Below are positions 15,613 through 23,532 of a stretch of 29,329 nucleotides of DNA, piece by piece. The stretch comes from RBG-16-57-9 sp964462185. Lineage in GTDB: Archaea > Thermoproteota > Bathyarchaeia > TCS64. Within the stretch, counting starts at the first letter, position 1, and the number at the start of each line of letters is the position of its first letter. Location of the stretch: assembly GCA_964462185.1 (NCBI GenBank), contig CAYWWV010000015.1:1-29329 (forward strand). Direction: 5' to 3'. The notes under the pieces are model-generated. The model was not told the DNA's origin and did no database searches. It saw nothing but the letters and a program-made list of their open reading frames with translations. Position numbers and translations under genes: made by a program.

Positions 15613-16044
15613 ATGCGGGTGGCTTTCACGGTGGAGGGCTCGCCGGTGCCCAAGGCCAGGCCCCGCACCGTTCGCAAGGGGGGGCGCACTTGGAGCTACA
15701 CCCCGAGGAAGGTGCAGGAGTGGGAGGAGCGGGTGAGGGAGGAGGCGGCGAAGCACTTTCCCCAGCCTCTGGAGGGGCCCGTCGCCCTCAGCCTGGTTTT
15801 CTACCTTCGCCGCCCCAAGTCTAGGCGGAAGGACAACTATGTCTCCACGGCGCCCGACTTGGACAACCTGGAGAAGGCCCTCATAGACGGCCTCAACGGG
15901 GCCGCCTTCCACGACGACCGGCAGGTGGTCATCAAGACGGGGGTTAAGAGGTATACGGTGGGGGGCCGCCCCAGGGTGGAGGTGGTGGTCTCCAGCCTCC
16001 TAGACCAGACCAGGCTCCCCGAGTTCCAGGGGACAAGCCTTTAA
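15613..16044 (+). CDS. RusA-family Holliday-junction resolvase
   Basis: RusA endonucleases cut four-way DNA junctions and are most common in phages and prophages. The N-terminal GSPVPKARPRTVRKG is the family's basic PxARPR segment. PDLDNLEKALIDGLNGAAFHDDRQV contains the catalytic and structural acids (Asp82, Asp84, Asp92, Asp101/102) and Lys88 in the expected order. The 143-residue length is slightly longer than the usual 120. ATG 15613 follows shortly after tatD. The gene ends inside the TATA box of the next tRNA gene, a position typical of integrated elements, but its GC-rich codon use matches the neighbours, so any transfer is old. Archaea normally use Hjc for this job. Confidence 0.88.
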   Translation: MRVAFTVEGSPVPKARPRTVRKGGRTWSYTPRKVQEWEERVREEAAKHFPQPLEGPVALSLVFYLRRPKSRRKDNYVSTAPDLDNLEKALIDGLNGAAFHDDRQVVIKTGVKRYTVGGRPRVEVVVSSLLDQTRLPEFQGTSL

Positions 16045-16047
16045 ACC
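16038..16047 (+). promoter_or_regulatory. TATA box of tRNA-Ser, overlapping the rusA-like stop codon
   Basis: CCTTTAAACC is centred 32 nt before the first base of the tRNA. The TAA inside it is the stop codon of the upstream resolvase gene. Confidence 0.6.
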
Positions 16048-16074
16048 GGGTCCAACATCTTTGAATCCCCGGGT

Positions 16075-16161
16075 GCAGGGATAGCCAAGCGGACTACGGC
16101 GCCAGTCTTGAAAACTGGTTCCCACACGGGAGCGTGGGTTCGAATCCCACTCCCTGCGCCA
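16075..16161 (+). tRNA. tRNA-Ser (UGA anticodon), CCA encoded
   Basis: The acceptor stem GCAGGGA/TCCCTGC is a perfect 7 bp. The D-stem is GCC/GGC. The anticodon arm CCAGT-CTTGAAA-ACTGG gives anticodon TGA, which reads UCA-type serine codons. A long variable arm with TCCC/GGGA, as expected for class II tRNA-Ser, precedes the T arm GTGGG-TTCGAAT-CCCAC. The discriminator base is G and CCA is encoded in the genome. There is no intron. Confidence 0.97.
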
Positions 16162-16283
16162 CACGGTGACCTTGTGGCTTGGTTGGCGTGGTTTGGGGCC
16201 TGGTTTATTTGGGACTTTGTGGGTGGGGCGATGTTTTCTGTGTACCAATCTGTTTTTATTTCTAGGTGGGTTAGCTTTCAGGA

Positions 16284-17015
16284 TTGGGCTTGAGTTGGGG
16301 GCTGGAGCTTTCAGACCTGGATGCAGCGCGTTTGGTCTGGGCCGCCCTGGCACACCTGGAGGAGGCCCAGGTCGCCACCATGCGGCCCATCCTCCAAGAC
16401 CCCGAGGGGGTTGAAGAGGCCCTCAGAGGCTTCCAGTTGGGCGCCAGGTACCTCCCCCAACCCGCCGCCGAGGGCTACTGGATGGAGTTCGGCTGGTTCC
16501 AGCCCCCCGACGCCATCTGGCTTGACAAGAGAATCCCCCAGGTGGCCCGCCACGAGTGGGGGGAGGGTGTGGCCGAGACCCTGGCAACCTACACGGCTGC
16601 CCACGAGTTGGTGCACCTGGACGACTGGCTGGGGGGAGACAGGCTCCTCCAGTCCACCTTCACCCACATACTGGAGGCCCACCAGGCAGAGCTGGAGGCG
16701 GGCCTCAGGTTCCTGGAGGGGGAGGCCTGGGAGGGGGTGGAGGGCCTAGCCACCCTGTGGGCAGCCCAATACGTGGACCTCCTGGCACACTACCGGGCCT
16801 ACTACGCCCTGAGGCGGCTGGGCCTCAAAGGGCTGGACGCCGTCTGGTCCAGCCTGGGTGACGGCTACTTCCCCCCCAGCATCCTCACCCATCTGGAACA
16901 CCACAAGGGGGCAGACTACGTTTGGAGCCTCCTCGAACGGGAGGGCTGCCTGGTGGAGGTGGTGGACGAGATCCAGCGCCAGGGAGAACGCCTCGCCCAC
17001 AGCTACACCGTCTAG
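16284..17015 (+). CDS. predicted zinc-binding HExxH protein
   Basis: I do not recognise the family. The 243-residue protein is helical and has TAAHELVHLDDW with His107-Glu108-x-x-His111, the zincin signature, and EAHQAELEAG at 131-140 could supply a third ligand, so a metalloprotease or other zinc hydrolase is possible. No signal peptide or transmembrane segment is seen. No ATG is available near the N-terminus. TTG 16284 lies exactly 27 nt after the centre of GTTTTTATTT (16252-16261), the spacing of other leaderless genes here, so I use it. The next ATG would remove 32 residues. Only 35 bp separate it from the DNA ligase gene. Confidence 0.72.
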   Translation: MGLSWGLELSDLDAARLVWAALAHLEEAQVATMRPILQDPEGVEEALRGFQLGARYLPQPAAEGYWMEFGWFQPPDAIWLDKRIPQVARHEWGEGVAETLATYTAAHELVHLDDWLGGDRLLQSTFTHILEAHQAELEAGLRFLEGEAWEGVEGLATLWAAQYVDLLAHYRAYYALRRLGLKGLDAVWSSLGDGYFPPSILTHLEHHKGADYVWSLLEREGCLVEVVDEIQRQGERLAHSYTV

Positions 17016-17018
17016 CAA

Positions 17019-17028
17019 GTATTATCTG
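17019..17028 (+). promoter_or_regulatory. TATA-like box of the DNA ligase gene
   Basis: AGTATTATCT is centred about 28 nt before the ligase ATG, fitting a leaderless transcript. So the ligase can be expressed independently of the HExxH gene just upstream. Confidence 0.5.
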
Positions 17029-17050
17029 ACCTGGGCACCCAGACTTAAGC

Positions 17051-18802
17051 ATGCTCTTCGACACCCTCGCGGATACCTACCTGCGGTTGGAGGAGACCAC
17101 CAAGAGGCTGGAGATGACGGACATCCTGGCCAAGCTTCTGCAGCAGTGCGATGGGGAGGAGATAGCCATGGTGGTCTATTTGACGCAGGGGAAGATCCAC
17201 CCCGACTGGAAGGCCCAGCCCGAGCTGGGGATGGCTGAGAGGATGGTGGTGGAGACGGTGGCCCAGGTCACTGGGCTCAAAAAGTCCCAGGTGGAGGCCC
17301 TCCTAAGAGAGACGGGGGATGTGGGGCTGGCGGCCGAGGAGGCCTTGAAGAGAAAAACCCAGGTGGGATTCGCCTCCCGACGCCTCACCGTGGCCCAAGT
17401 CTACCAGGGGTTGGATGAGATCGCCCGGCTCTCAGGCCCCGGCAGCAGCAAGCAGAAGGTGGCCAAGCTGGGGAGGCTTCTGGTGAGCACCTCACCGCTG
17501 GGAGCCAGGTATATCTGCCGTATGGTGGAGGGGAAGCTCCGCCTGGGGGTGGGGGATATGACTATCTTGGACGCCTTGAGTTTGGCCTACACGGGCTCCA
17601 CCAAGAACCGCCCCATACTGGAGAGGGCCTTCAACCTGAGCAGCGACTTGGGGGCGGTGGCCAAGACCCTTGTGGAGGAGGGGCTGGAAGGCGTCAAAGC
17701 CTTCAAGGCCCGGGTGGGCTACCCCATACGGGTCATGTCGGCCCAGAGGCTCTCCACGGCCGAGGAGATAATTGAGAAGCTGGGGGGCCACTGCAGCGCC
17801 GAGTTCAAGCTGGATGGGGAGAGGGTTCAGATACATAGGAGGGGCGGGGAGGTCCAGCTCTACAGCAGGCGGCTGGAGAACATAACCCACATGTACCCCG
17901 ATGTGGTGGAGCAAGCCCTCAGCCACCTGGGCTCCCAGGAGGCCATAGTGGAGGGGGAGGTTGTGGCCTACAACCCCGACACGGGGGAGAACCTACCCTT
18001 CCAGACCCTGATGCAGAGGCGCCGCAAATACAATGTGAGGGAGACCATGCAGCGGATACCCGCCAAGGTCTACCTCTTCGACTGTCTGTTCGACGGGGGG
18101 GACCTCACTTTGGAGCCCTACCCCGTTAGGGTGGCCCACCTGGAGGCCATGGTGGAGCCCACGGAGACCTTCCAACTGGTTCGCAGGCTGGAGACCAGCG
18201 ACCCCCAGGAGCTGGACCGCTTCTTCCACCTAGCCATCAGCGAGGGCTGCGAGGGCCTAGTGGTGAAGTCCACCGCCCCCGAGTCCATCTACCGGGCGGG
18301 GGCCAGGTCCTGGTTGTGGGTAAAGCTGAAGAGAAGCTACCAGAGCAAGATGCAGGACACCGTAGACCTGGTGGTGGTGGGGGCTCTCTACGGGAAGGGT
18401 CGGAGGGCAGGGGTCTACGGCGCCCTCCTGGTGGCAGCATACGACCCCGAGTCTGACACCTACCCCAGCGTCTGCAAGGTGGGGTCCGGATTCACAGACC
18501 AGGACCTGGCCGAGATAGTGGACCTCCTAGAGCCCTACAGGGCGTCGGAGAAGCCCCATAACGTGGACACGCTGGTGGAGGCCGACGTCTGGTTCACCCC
18601 GGCAATGGTCATGGAGGTCCTGGGAGACGAGCTGACCCTGAGCCCCCTCCACAAGGCAGCCTTCGGAGTGCTCCGGGAGGACTCGGGGCTGGCCATACGG
18701 TTCCCCCGGTTCACCCGGTGGAGGGACGACAAGTCGGCCGACGAGGCAACCACGGTGGAGGAGCTGGTGGAGATGTATCGCGCCCAGCTTAAAACCCTGT
18801 AA
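17051..18802 (+). CDS. lig: ATP-dependent DNA ligase
   Basis: Seals nicks during replication and repair. The 583 residues match archaeal replicative ligases (about 560-600). The DNA-binding domain covers residues 1 to about 220, with EGKLRLGVGDMTILDAL as its characteristic end. The adenylation domain holds motif I FKLDGERVQIH, with Lys253 as the AMP-accepting lysine. Further motifs are SRRLENITHMYPD (III), IVEGEVVAYN (IIIa) and EGLVVKS (IV), with WLWVKLKRSY (V) near residue 425. An OB-fold domain follows to the end, closing with GLAIRFPRFTRWRDDK. The ATG at 17051 has a TATA-like box at the right distance. Confidence 0.97.
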   Translation: MLFDTLADTYLRLEETTKRLEMTDILAKLLQQCDGEEIAMVVYLTQGKIHPDWKAQPELGMAERMVVETVAQVTGLKKSQVEALLRETGDVGLAAEEALKRKTQVGFASRRLTVAQVYQGLDEIARLSGPGSSKQKVAKLGRLLVSTSPLGARYICRMVEGKLRLGVGDMTILDALSLAYTGSTKNRPILERAFNLSSDLGAVAKTLVEEGLEGVKAFKARVGYPIRVMSAQRLSTAEEIIEKLGGHCSAEFKLDGERVQIHRRGGEVQLYSRRLENITHMYPDVVEQALSHLGSQEAIVEGEVVAYNPDTGENLPFQTLMQRRRKYNVRETMQRIPAKVYLFDCLFDGGDLTLEPYPVRVAHLEAMVEPTETFQLVRRLETSDPQELDRFFHLAISEGCEGLVVKSTAPESIYRAGARSWLWVKLKRSYQSKMQDTVDLVVVGALYGKGRRAGVYGALLVAAYDPESDTYPSVCKVGSGFTDQDLAEIVDLLEPYRASEKPHNVDTLVEADVWFTPAMVMEVLGDELTLSPLHKAAFGVLREDSGLAIRFPRFTRWRDDKSADEATTVEELVEMYRAQLKTL

Positions 18803-18863
18803 ACAAAACCCTTCTTTTAGGTTTCATCAAAACAATAAGCGGTGACCCCCACCAGGGGTGCAT

Positions 18864-19748
18864 CTAGCGTGTAAAGTAGTTGTAAACCTTTTTACTGGTG
18901 GTGGCGATGGCCTCCTCGGCCTCGTATTCGTCCTCGGCATCCATGGTGAAGCAGCAAAGAACATACTTCTCCCCAGAGTCCTTCAGGGTGACCAGGCCCA
19001 CATCGTTCCTGATGCCTGGGAGGGAGCCTGTTTTCCGCCTTAGCACCACCCTCTCCCTGGGGAGATACTTGGGTATGCGGTACTGGCCCGTCTGACACCG
19101 CCCCATGATGTCCAGCATCTCCCGGCAGCTCTCGGGTTTGGCGGCCTCCCCCCTATCCACCAGCTCTAAGAGCCTGGCCATCTCGTTGGGTGTGGTCACA
19201 TCGTTGTCCTCCACCCCCAGGCTCCAACTTCCCCCAATCACCCCAGACCCACTCAACTCCTCAAACCTCTCCAACGTCATCTCCTCCAGGGGAGCCCCAC
19301 CCAAACCCACAAGGTCGAAGAGGATCTCCCTGCAAAGCCGCACCACCCGAGTCTGGCGGAGCCCCAGCTCGTCCAAAGCCCTATTCACGTTTTCCAGCCC
19401 CACCCTGGTGGCCACCAGGTCTGTGGCCGTGTTGTCGCTCAGAATCATCATAAGCCTAACCAAGTCCACCAGGGGGAGCCTTAACCCCTCGGAGAGCTCC
19501 TTGAGTATCCCCGACCCCGGAACCTTGTCCCTCCTTGTGAGGACCACCTGTTCTTGGGGGCTCAACAGGCCTCTATCCACCTGGCGGTAGAACTCCACCA
19601 GCACAGGCACCTTGAACACGCTGGCCGTAGGAAACAGCCTATCCCCGTTTATACTTGCGGACTCCCCCGTCCCAAGGTGCTTCACCGAGACCCCAAGCAC
19701 CCCCTGGAACCCGTCCGCCACCTCCTCCAGCAACTCAACCAGAGCCAT
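18864..19748 (-). CDS. class A beta-lactamase-like serine hydrolase
   Basis: It contains the full catalytic set of class A beta-lactamases and related penicillin-interacting proteins. TASVFKVPV gives the SxxK pair (Ser43/Lys46 from the chosen start), LSDNTATD the SDN loop (104-106) and RRKTGSLPG the KTG triad (239-241). CREILFD sits where the omega loop has ExxLN (Glu141), followed by an insertion of about 30 residues before VTTPNEMARLL. It may hydrolyse an amide or ester and not an antibiotic. I start at ATG 19748 (294 aa). The frame extends to a TTG at 19805, adding a hydrophobic RPRFFGVIPAFILMALV that could be an export anchor, so the true start and location are unsettled. Confidence 0.83.
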   Translation of the reverse strand: MALVELLEEVADGFQGVLGVSVKHLGTGESASINGDRLFPTASVFKVPVLVEFYRQVDRGLLSPQEQVVLTRRDKVPGSGILKELSEGLRLPLVDLVRLMMILSDNTATDLVATRVGLENVNRALDELGLRQTRVVRLCREILFDLVGLGGAPLEEMTLERFEELSGSGVIGGSWSLGVEDNDVTTPNEMARLLELVDRGEAAKPESCREMLDIMGRCQTGQYRIPKYLPRERVVLRRKTGSLPGIRNDVGLVTLKDSGEKYVLCCFTMDAEDEYEAEEAIATTSKKVYNYFTR

Positions 19749-19808
19749 GAGGATAAATGCGGGGATTACTCCAAAAAACCTTGGCCTGAGGCCCACCAGC
19801 CACAAGAC

Positions 19809-19818
19809 CTTAAAAGAC
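19809..19818. promoter_or_regulatory. TATA-like box in the divergent spacer (hydrolase/M20 peptidase)
   Basis: CTTAAAAGAC is centred 26 nt before the peptidase ATG at 19839. Its reverse, CTTTTAAG, is the only good box for the divergent serine hydrolase, which would then have a leader of about 40 nt to the ATG at 19748. Confidence 0.45.
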
Positions 19819-19838
19819 GGCTACCCCCTTTTTTGGGC

Positions 19839-20996
19839 ATGGTTGAACCCCCCATAAAGTATCTGGACCACCAGTATGCCAGGAGAAAGCTGGAGGAGAT
19901 GGTGGCCATCCCCAGCGTGGTGGGCGAGGAATCGGAGTTGGCCCACTACCTGGAGGAGGAGCTGAAGGCCCTGGGCCTGGAAACAGAGCTACACCAGGTC
20001 TCCCCGGGAAGGCCCAACGTATACGCCCGACTGGAAGGAACCAAACCAGGCAGGAAACTCAACCTCAACGGCCACACAGACACCGTCCCCGTGGTCCAAG
20101 GATGGGAGACCGACCCCTTCCAGCCAACGGTGAAGGGAGACAGACTCCACGGCCTAGGGGCCTGCGACATGAAGGGAGGCATAGCCTGCGCCCTAGCCGC
20201 CCTCAAGGCCTACGCCGACGCCAGCCCAGGCTTCAAGGGGGAGCTCAGCTTCAGCGGCGTGGTGGACGAGGAGGCCATGGGCACAGGCGCCAAGGCCATG
20301 CTGGAGACCCGGTGGAGCCGGGTGGACGGAATCATCCTGGGAGAACCCTACACCGCCACCCCTGAAAACCCAACCCCCCTCGGCATAACGGGGAAAATCC
20401 TATACGACATACACGTCCACGGAAAAGCCGCCCACGCCTTCAACCCCGAGGCAGGGATCAACGCCATAGAGCAGGCAGGCATCATCCTAGCCAACCTCCC
20501 AAAGCTCAAGGTGGGCAGCCACCAAGGATTCCAAGGCAACTACTCCACCCTCAAAATCGAGGGAGGATACCAGAAATACAGCGTCGTGGTCCCCGAACAC
20601 TGCCGATTCGAGGTCAACCGCCTCACCGTACCAGGCGAGACCCGTGAACAACTCATCGCCGACATGGAAAGCCTAGTGGAATCCCTGGGCCTAGAAGCCA
20701 AAACCACCGTCACCATAAAACCCCCCTACTACGCCCCCTACAAGATGGACAGAGAAAACCCCCTGGTTCAAGCCTTCCACCAAGCCTACACCGAGACCAC
20801 AGGCCACCAACCACACTACACCCACAGCAGCAGCATCACCGACGCCAACACATTCATGGGCGAGGGAAACATACCCTGCATACACCTAGGCCCCCACCCC
20901 GGAGGACCCCACCAAGCCAACGAATACACCACCCTGACATCCCTAAAAACAACAGCCGAGATATACGTACGACTCATAGCAGAATTCCTACAATAG
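19839..20996 (+). CDS. M20-family metallopeptidase (ArgE/DapE/CPG2-like)
   Basis: These dizinc enzymes remove acyl groups from amino acids or cleave C-terminal residues. Ligand motifs in order: LNGHTDTVPV (His/Asp), GLGACDMKGG (bridging Asp), GVVDEEAMGTGA (Glu-Glu, with catalytic base and ligand), GEPYTATP, and a C-terminal His in IHLGPHPGGPHQANEY. The dimerisation domain is inserted after about residue 180 (VHGKAAHAFNPEAGINAI). Total length is 385 residues, normal. The start is ATG 19839 (MVEPPIKYLDHQ), chosen because the upstream extension of the frame only mirrors the divergent gene. Unlike plus-strand genes before it, the coding strand is rich in C and A. Substrate unknown. Confidence 0.92.
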   Translation: MVEPPIKYLDHQYARRKLEEMVAIPSVVGEESELAHYLEEELKALGLETELHQVSPGRPNVYARLEGTKPGRKLNLNGHTDTVPVVQGWETDPFQPTVKGDRLHGLGACDMKGGIACALAALKAYADASPGFKGELSFSGVVDEEAMGTGAKAMLETRWSRVDGIILGEPYTATPENPTPLGITGKILYDIHVHGKAAHAFNPEAGINAIEQAGIILANLPKLKVGSHQGFQGNYSTLKIEGGYQKYSVVVPEHCRFEVNRLTVPGETREQLIADMESLVESLGLEAKTTVTIKPPYYAPYKMDRENPLVQAFHQAYTETTGHQPHYTHSSSITDANTFMGEGNIPCIHLGPHPGGPHQANEYTTLTSLKTTAEIYVRLIAEFLQ

Positions 20997-21017
20997 GGGG
21001 GGGAGGGGGGGTCCCCC
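20996..21017 (+). other. G8-A-G7 tract followed by C5 directly after the peptidase stop
   Basis: The last base of the TAG stop opens a run of eight G, one A and seven G, then T and five C. It could form a G-rich structure or a terminator-like fold in RNA, and it is also a place where sequencing errors in run length are likely. Confidence 0.6.
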
Positions 21018-21039
21018 AACCCAGGCGATCCACAGCCCC
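21013..21039. repeat. short dispersed repeat, copy 1
   Basis: CCCCCAACCC, then GAT, then CCACAGCCCC, with small spacer differences from copy 2 at 21495-21520. Both copies lie in the spacers flanking the tRNA-binding-protein gene. Confidence 0.5.
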
Positions 21040-21153
21040 CCCAGCAGAAACACCCCGAAAAACAAGGCCGAAGGGCCCATGTTAAGTGCAAAAAACCGGC
21101 TGTAAACCCCATTCAACAGAAGATTAAAACACCCCTAGACCATTCTAAACGCC

Positions 21154-21486
21154 ATGACCGAGACAATCACCTACCGGGACTTCAAGAAACTGGACATCCG
21201 AATAGGCACCGTGGAGAAGTGCCAAAGGGTAGAGGGCTCCGACAAGCTCTACCGACTCCTAGTGGACTGCGGAGAGCCCACCCCCAGACAAATCATAAGC
21301 AGCCTGGTGGACTACTACACCTGCCAGGAGCTGGAAGGCAAACGCATAGCCGTCCTCGTAAACCTGAAGCCAGCCAAGATATTCGGGCAAACCAGCAACG
21401 GCATGCTTCTAGCAGCCGAGGAGGGAGACCAATGCGTACTCCTCACCACCGACAAACCCATACCCAACGGCGCCCAAGTAACCTAA
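21154..21486 (+). CDS. tRNA-binding OB-fold protein (MetRS-beta/CsaA-like)
   Basis: The 110-residue protein is a single EMAP-II/Arc1p/CsaA-type OB domain: YRDFKKLDIRIGTVEKCQRV, then SDKLYRLLVDCG, VLVNLKPAKIFGQTSNGMLLAA and PIPNGAQV. In many archaea such a domain exists as a separate chain that binds tRNA and assists methionyl-tRNA synthetase; in bacteria it is the MetRS C-terminus or CsaA. The KIFGQTSNGMLLAA segment is the signature. The ATG at 21154 is 28 nt after GATTAAAACA (21122-21131), so it is probably monocistronic and leaderless. The MetRS catalytic gene is not in the window. Confidence 0.9.
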   Translation: MTETITYRDFKKLDIRIGTVEKCQRVEGSDKLYRLLVDCGEPTPRQIISSLVDYYTCQELEGKRIAVLVNLKPAKIFGQTSNGMLLAAEEGDQCVLLTTDKPIPNGAQVT

Positions 21487-21494
21487 GCCCAAAC

Positions 21495-21520
21495 CCCCCA
21501 ACCCGATGAACCACAGCCCC
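21495..21520. repeat. short dispersed repeat, copy 2
   Basis: CCCCCAACCC-GATGAA-CCACAGCCCC, matching copy 1 at 21013-21039. It lies in the convergent spacer between the tRNA-binding protein and the flavoprotein. Confidence 0.5.
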
Positions 21521-21545
21521 AACAAGCCGGGGAACACGGATCGGG

Positions 21546-22919
21546 CTAGGAGGCCCTCCTCCTAGCGGCCTCCAGCTTCCTCAGAGCAACATCCACAGCC
21601 ATCAATAGAGGGTCGTAGAGCTCGCTCACCGGGGGACAGTAGGCCAGCTCCACCCGGGAAAGCTCCTCCAGGGTCATCCCCTTCCGAATGGCCAGGGCCA
21701 CCATGTTTATCCTCCAATCGGTGCCCTCCTCCCCCACCGCGTGAGCCCCCAAGACCCTCCCCGAATCAGCGTCAGCCAAAACCTTGAGGCTGATAGGCTT
21801 TGCCCCAGGAATATAGCTGGGCTTGGTCGCCGTGTTGACCCTACCCGAGACCACCCTGAACCCAGCGGCCTCCGCGGCACGGGTATTGAACCCCGTCGAG
21901 GAGACCTCCAAATCCCCCACGTAGGAGACAAAGGTGCCCAGAGTCCCCTCATACTCCGCATCCCCCCCAGCCGCGTTCACCCCCGCCACCAACGCCTGGC
22001 GATACGCAGTAGTGGCCAAGGCCACCCTTGTGGGGGAGCCGTCGATGAGGCTGAAACTCCAACAGTTGTCCCCCACAGCATACACGTCGGGGGCGCTGGT
22101 CTCCATCCGCCTGTCGGTCTTGATGGCCCCGCCCTCACACTCCAAACCCATCCTCTGAGCCAGCTCCACATTGCCGTCCACACCCACACTCATAACCACG
22201 AAATCCACAGGAATAGTCTCCCCCGCAATGGTGACCGACTCCACCTCCCCAGAGCCATTTATACTGTCGATGCCCTTCCCAAAGTAGACCTTCAAACCCT
22301 TCTCCACCAGGTGATCCAACAGGAGCCCACCCATATCGGGGTCGATGTTTCGGGGTAGGGGCTGCTCACTCCTCTTGGTGATGTGCACCTCCAACCCCAG
22401 ATGCCGCAAGGCCAATGCAATCTCCATCCCAATGGCTCCGCCCCCAACCACGCAGCAAGCCTCAGACTCCTCCGCCAACCGACGCAGCCGCTCCCCGTCC
22501 TCAGGGGTGGAAACGGTGTAAACCCCCCTCCCCAGGAACTCCCTAGCCCCCGGCACATCCAAGACCCGGGGGACGCTTCCCGTGGCCAAGATCAGTGAAT
22601 CATACTCCACCCACCTCTCCTCCCCCGAGTCCAGGTCCACCACCTTCACACGCTTACCCACAGTATCCCCATCCACAACCTCATGCCTGAGGAAAATCTC
22701 CAGACTCCTGGTGGTGGGGACCGTGTGCTTCAAAGACTCAAAGCTCTCCACCATCCCCCCCAACGCATAGGGAATACCGCAGGGGCTAAACATGTGGTAC
22801 CCCCGCTTCTCGAAAATAGTCACACGGGCACGCCTGTTAAACCTCTGGGCAGCCCTGCTGCTGTAAAGGCCCGCCGTGCCCAGTCCAACCACAACTATGT
22901 GAGGACCACTCGAACGCAA
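21546..22919 (-). CDS. CoA-disulfide reductase/NADH oxidase-like flavoprotein
   Basis: Pyridine nucleotide-disulfide oxidoreductase of the single-cysteine type. VVVGLGTAGLYSSRAAQ binds FAD and HMFSPCGIPYALGG holds the redox cysteine used by CoA-disulfide reductases and NADH oxidases. SLILATGSVPR and CCVVGGGAIGMEIALALR (NAD(P) Rossmann) follow, then VYAVGDNCW (second FAD motif). The dimerisation domain ends in ELAYCPPVSELYDPL, where YCPP replaces the common YAPP. At 457 residues it is full length. The start is TTG 22919, with AATTAT about 33 nt upstream and no ATG nearby. Likely roles are thiol redox balance, sulfur reduction or oxygen removal; the sequence does not decide between them. Confidence 0.88.
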   Translation of the reverse strand: MRSSGPHIVVVGLGTAGLYSSRAAQRFNRRARVTIFEKRGYHMFSPCGIPYALGGMVESFESLKHTVPTTRSLEIFLRHEVVDGDTVGKRVKVVDLDSGEERWVEYDSLILATGSVPRVLDVPGAREFLGRGVYTVSTPEDGERLRRLAEESEACCVVGGGAIGMEIALALRHLGLEVHITKRSEQPLPRNIDPDMGGLLLDHLVEKGLKVYFGKGIDSINGSGEVESVTIAGETIPVDFVVMSVGVDGNVELAQRMGLECEGGAIKTDRRMETSAPDVYAVGDNCWSFSLIDGSPTRVALATTAYRQALVAGVNAAGGDAEYEGTLGTFVSYVGDLEVSSTGFNTRAAEAAGFRVVSGRVNTATKPSYIPGAKPISLKVLADADSGRVLGAHAVGEEGTDWRINMVALAIRKGMTLEELSRVELAYCPPVSELYDPLLMAVDVALRKLEAARRRAS

Positions 22920-22975
22920 CGCAATCAGGGGAAAGAGTAAGGCAACCGGATAATTGTTTCGCTACCCACCAGAGG

Positions 22976-23161
22976 CTACTCTTCACGCCTCTTCAGATAC
23001 CAAGTCTCCCCCTTGGGGCTGGTGACGATGTGGAAATCAGGGTTGTAGACCAACATCTCCTTCACAAACTCCCGCATCGTCGCCTTGGTGCCATCACTCC
23101 TAGTGATAACCTCATCCAAACTGATGGTCACCCTCTTACCCTTACTCAAATCCACACTCAT
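22976..23161 (-). CDS. small hypothetical protein (61 aa)
   Basis: Unrecognised 61-residue protein. It starts at ATG 23161 with GAGGAG directly upstream and TTAAATAG further up, both good signals. The pattern is beta strand (KRVTISLDEVITRSDG), helix (TKATMREFVKEMLVYN), then two strands (FHIVTSPKGETWYLKR), a compact alpha/beta fold without cysteines. It is the first of four small minus-strand genes downstream of each other's promoters. Confidence 0.65.
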   Translation of the reverse strand: MSVDLSKGKRVTISLDEVITRSDGTKATMREFVKEMLVYNPDFHIVTSPKGETWYLKRREE

Positions 23162-23238
23162 GACTCCTCAAAAATTAAAACGAACTACCTCTATTTAAGA
23201 GGAAGGCCGACCACAACTAGCCACCAAGGGAAGCCCCG

Positions 23239-23484
23239 TCACATATTGTTGGCGACTATGCTCTGAATAATCTGCTTGGTCTGGTCCGTCAACTTCAACC
23301 GGCAACCCCCCTGACCATAGCACCGAGTCAAGATGCCCTGCTTAACCAAGGACCTCCTCTGACGCTCGTTGAAATGGTCAGTAGCCTTCTCACCCTTATC
23401 TATCTTCAACAACTCCTCCTTGTAAAACAGAATCAAGTTGAGGATGCTCTGCTTCTCAAGGTTGGAGATGTTTGCCTCAAGCAT
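23239..23484 (-). CDS. small hypothetical protein, possible winged-helix (81 aa)
   Basis: The helical N-terminus NISNLEKQSILNLILFYKEE is followed by NERQRRSLVKQGILTR and a strand-turn RLKLTDQTKQIIQSI. The last 45 residues have the shape of a winged helix (helix, recognition helix, wing), so a DNA-binding role is possible. Two cysteines (RCYGQGGC) lie in the turn. ATG 23484 is chosen. An in-frame TTG at 23496 would add MKKP and lies 24 nt after GGATTAAAAA, so it is not excluded. Confidence 0.6.
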   Translation of the reverse strand: MLEANISNLEKQSILNLILFYKEELLKIDKGEKATDHFNERQRRSLVKQGILTRCYGQGGCRLKLTDQTKQIIQSIVANNM

Positions 23485-23532
23485 TGGTTTCTTCAAACCT
23501 TAAAGGGGAAAGGTGGGATTAAAAAGATGCGG

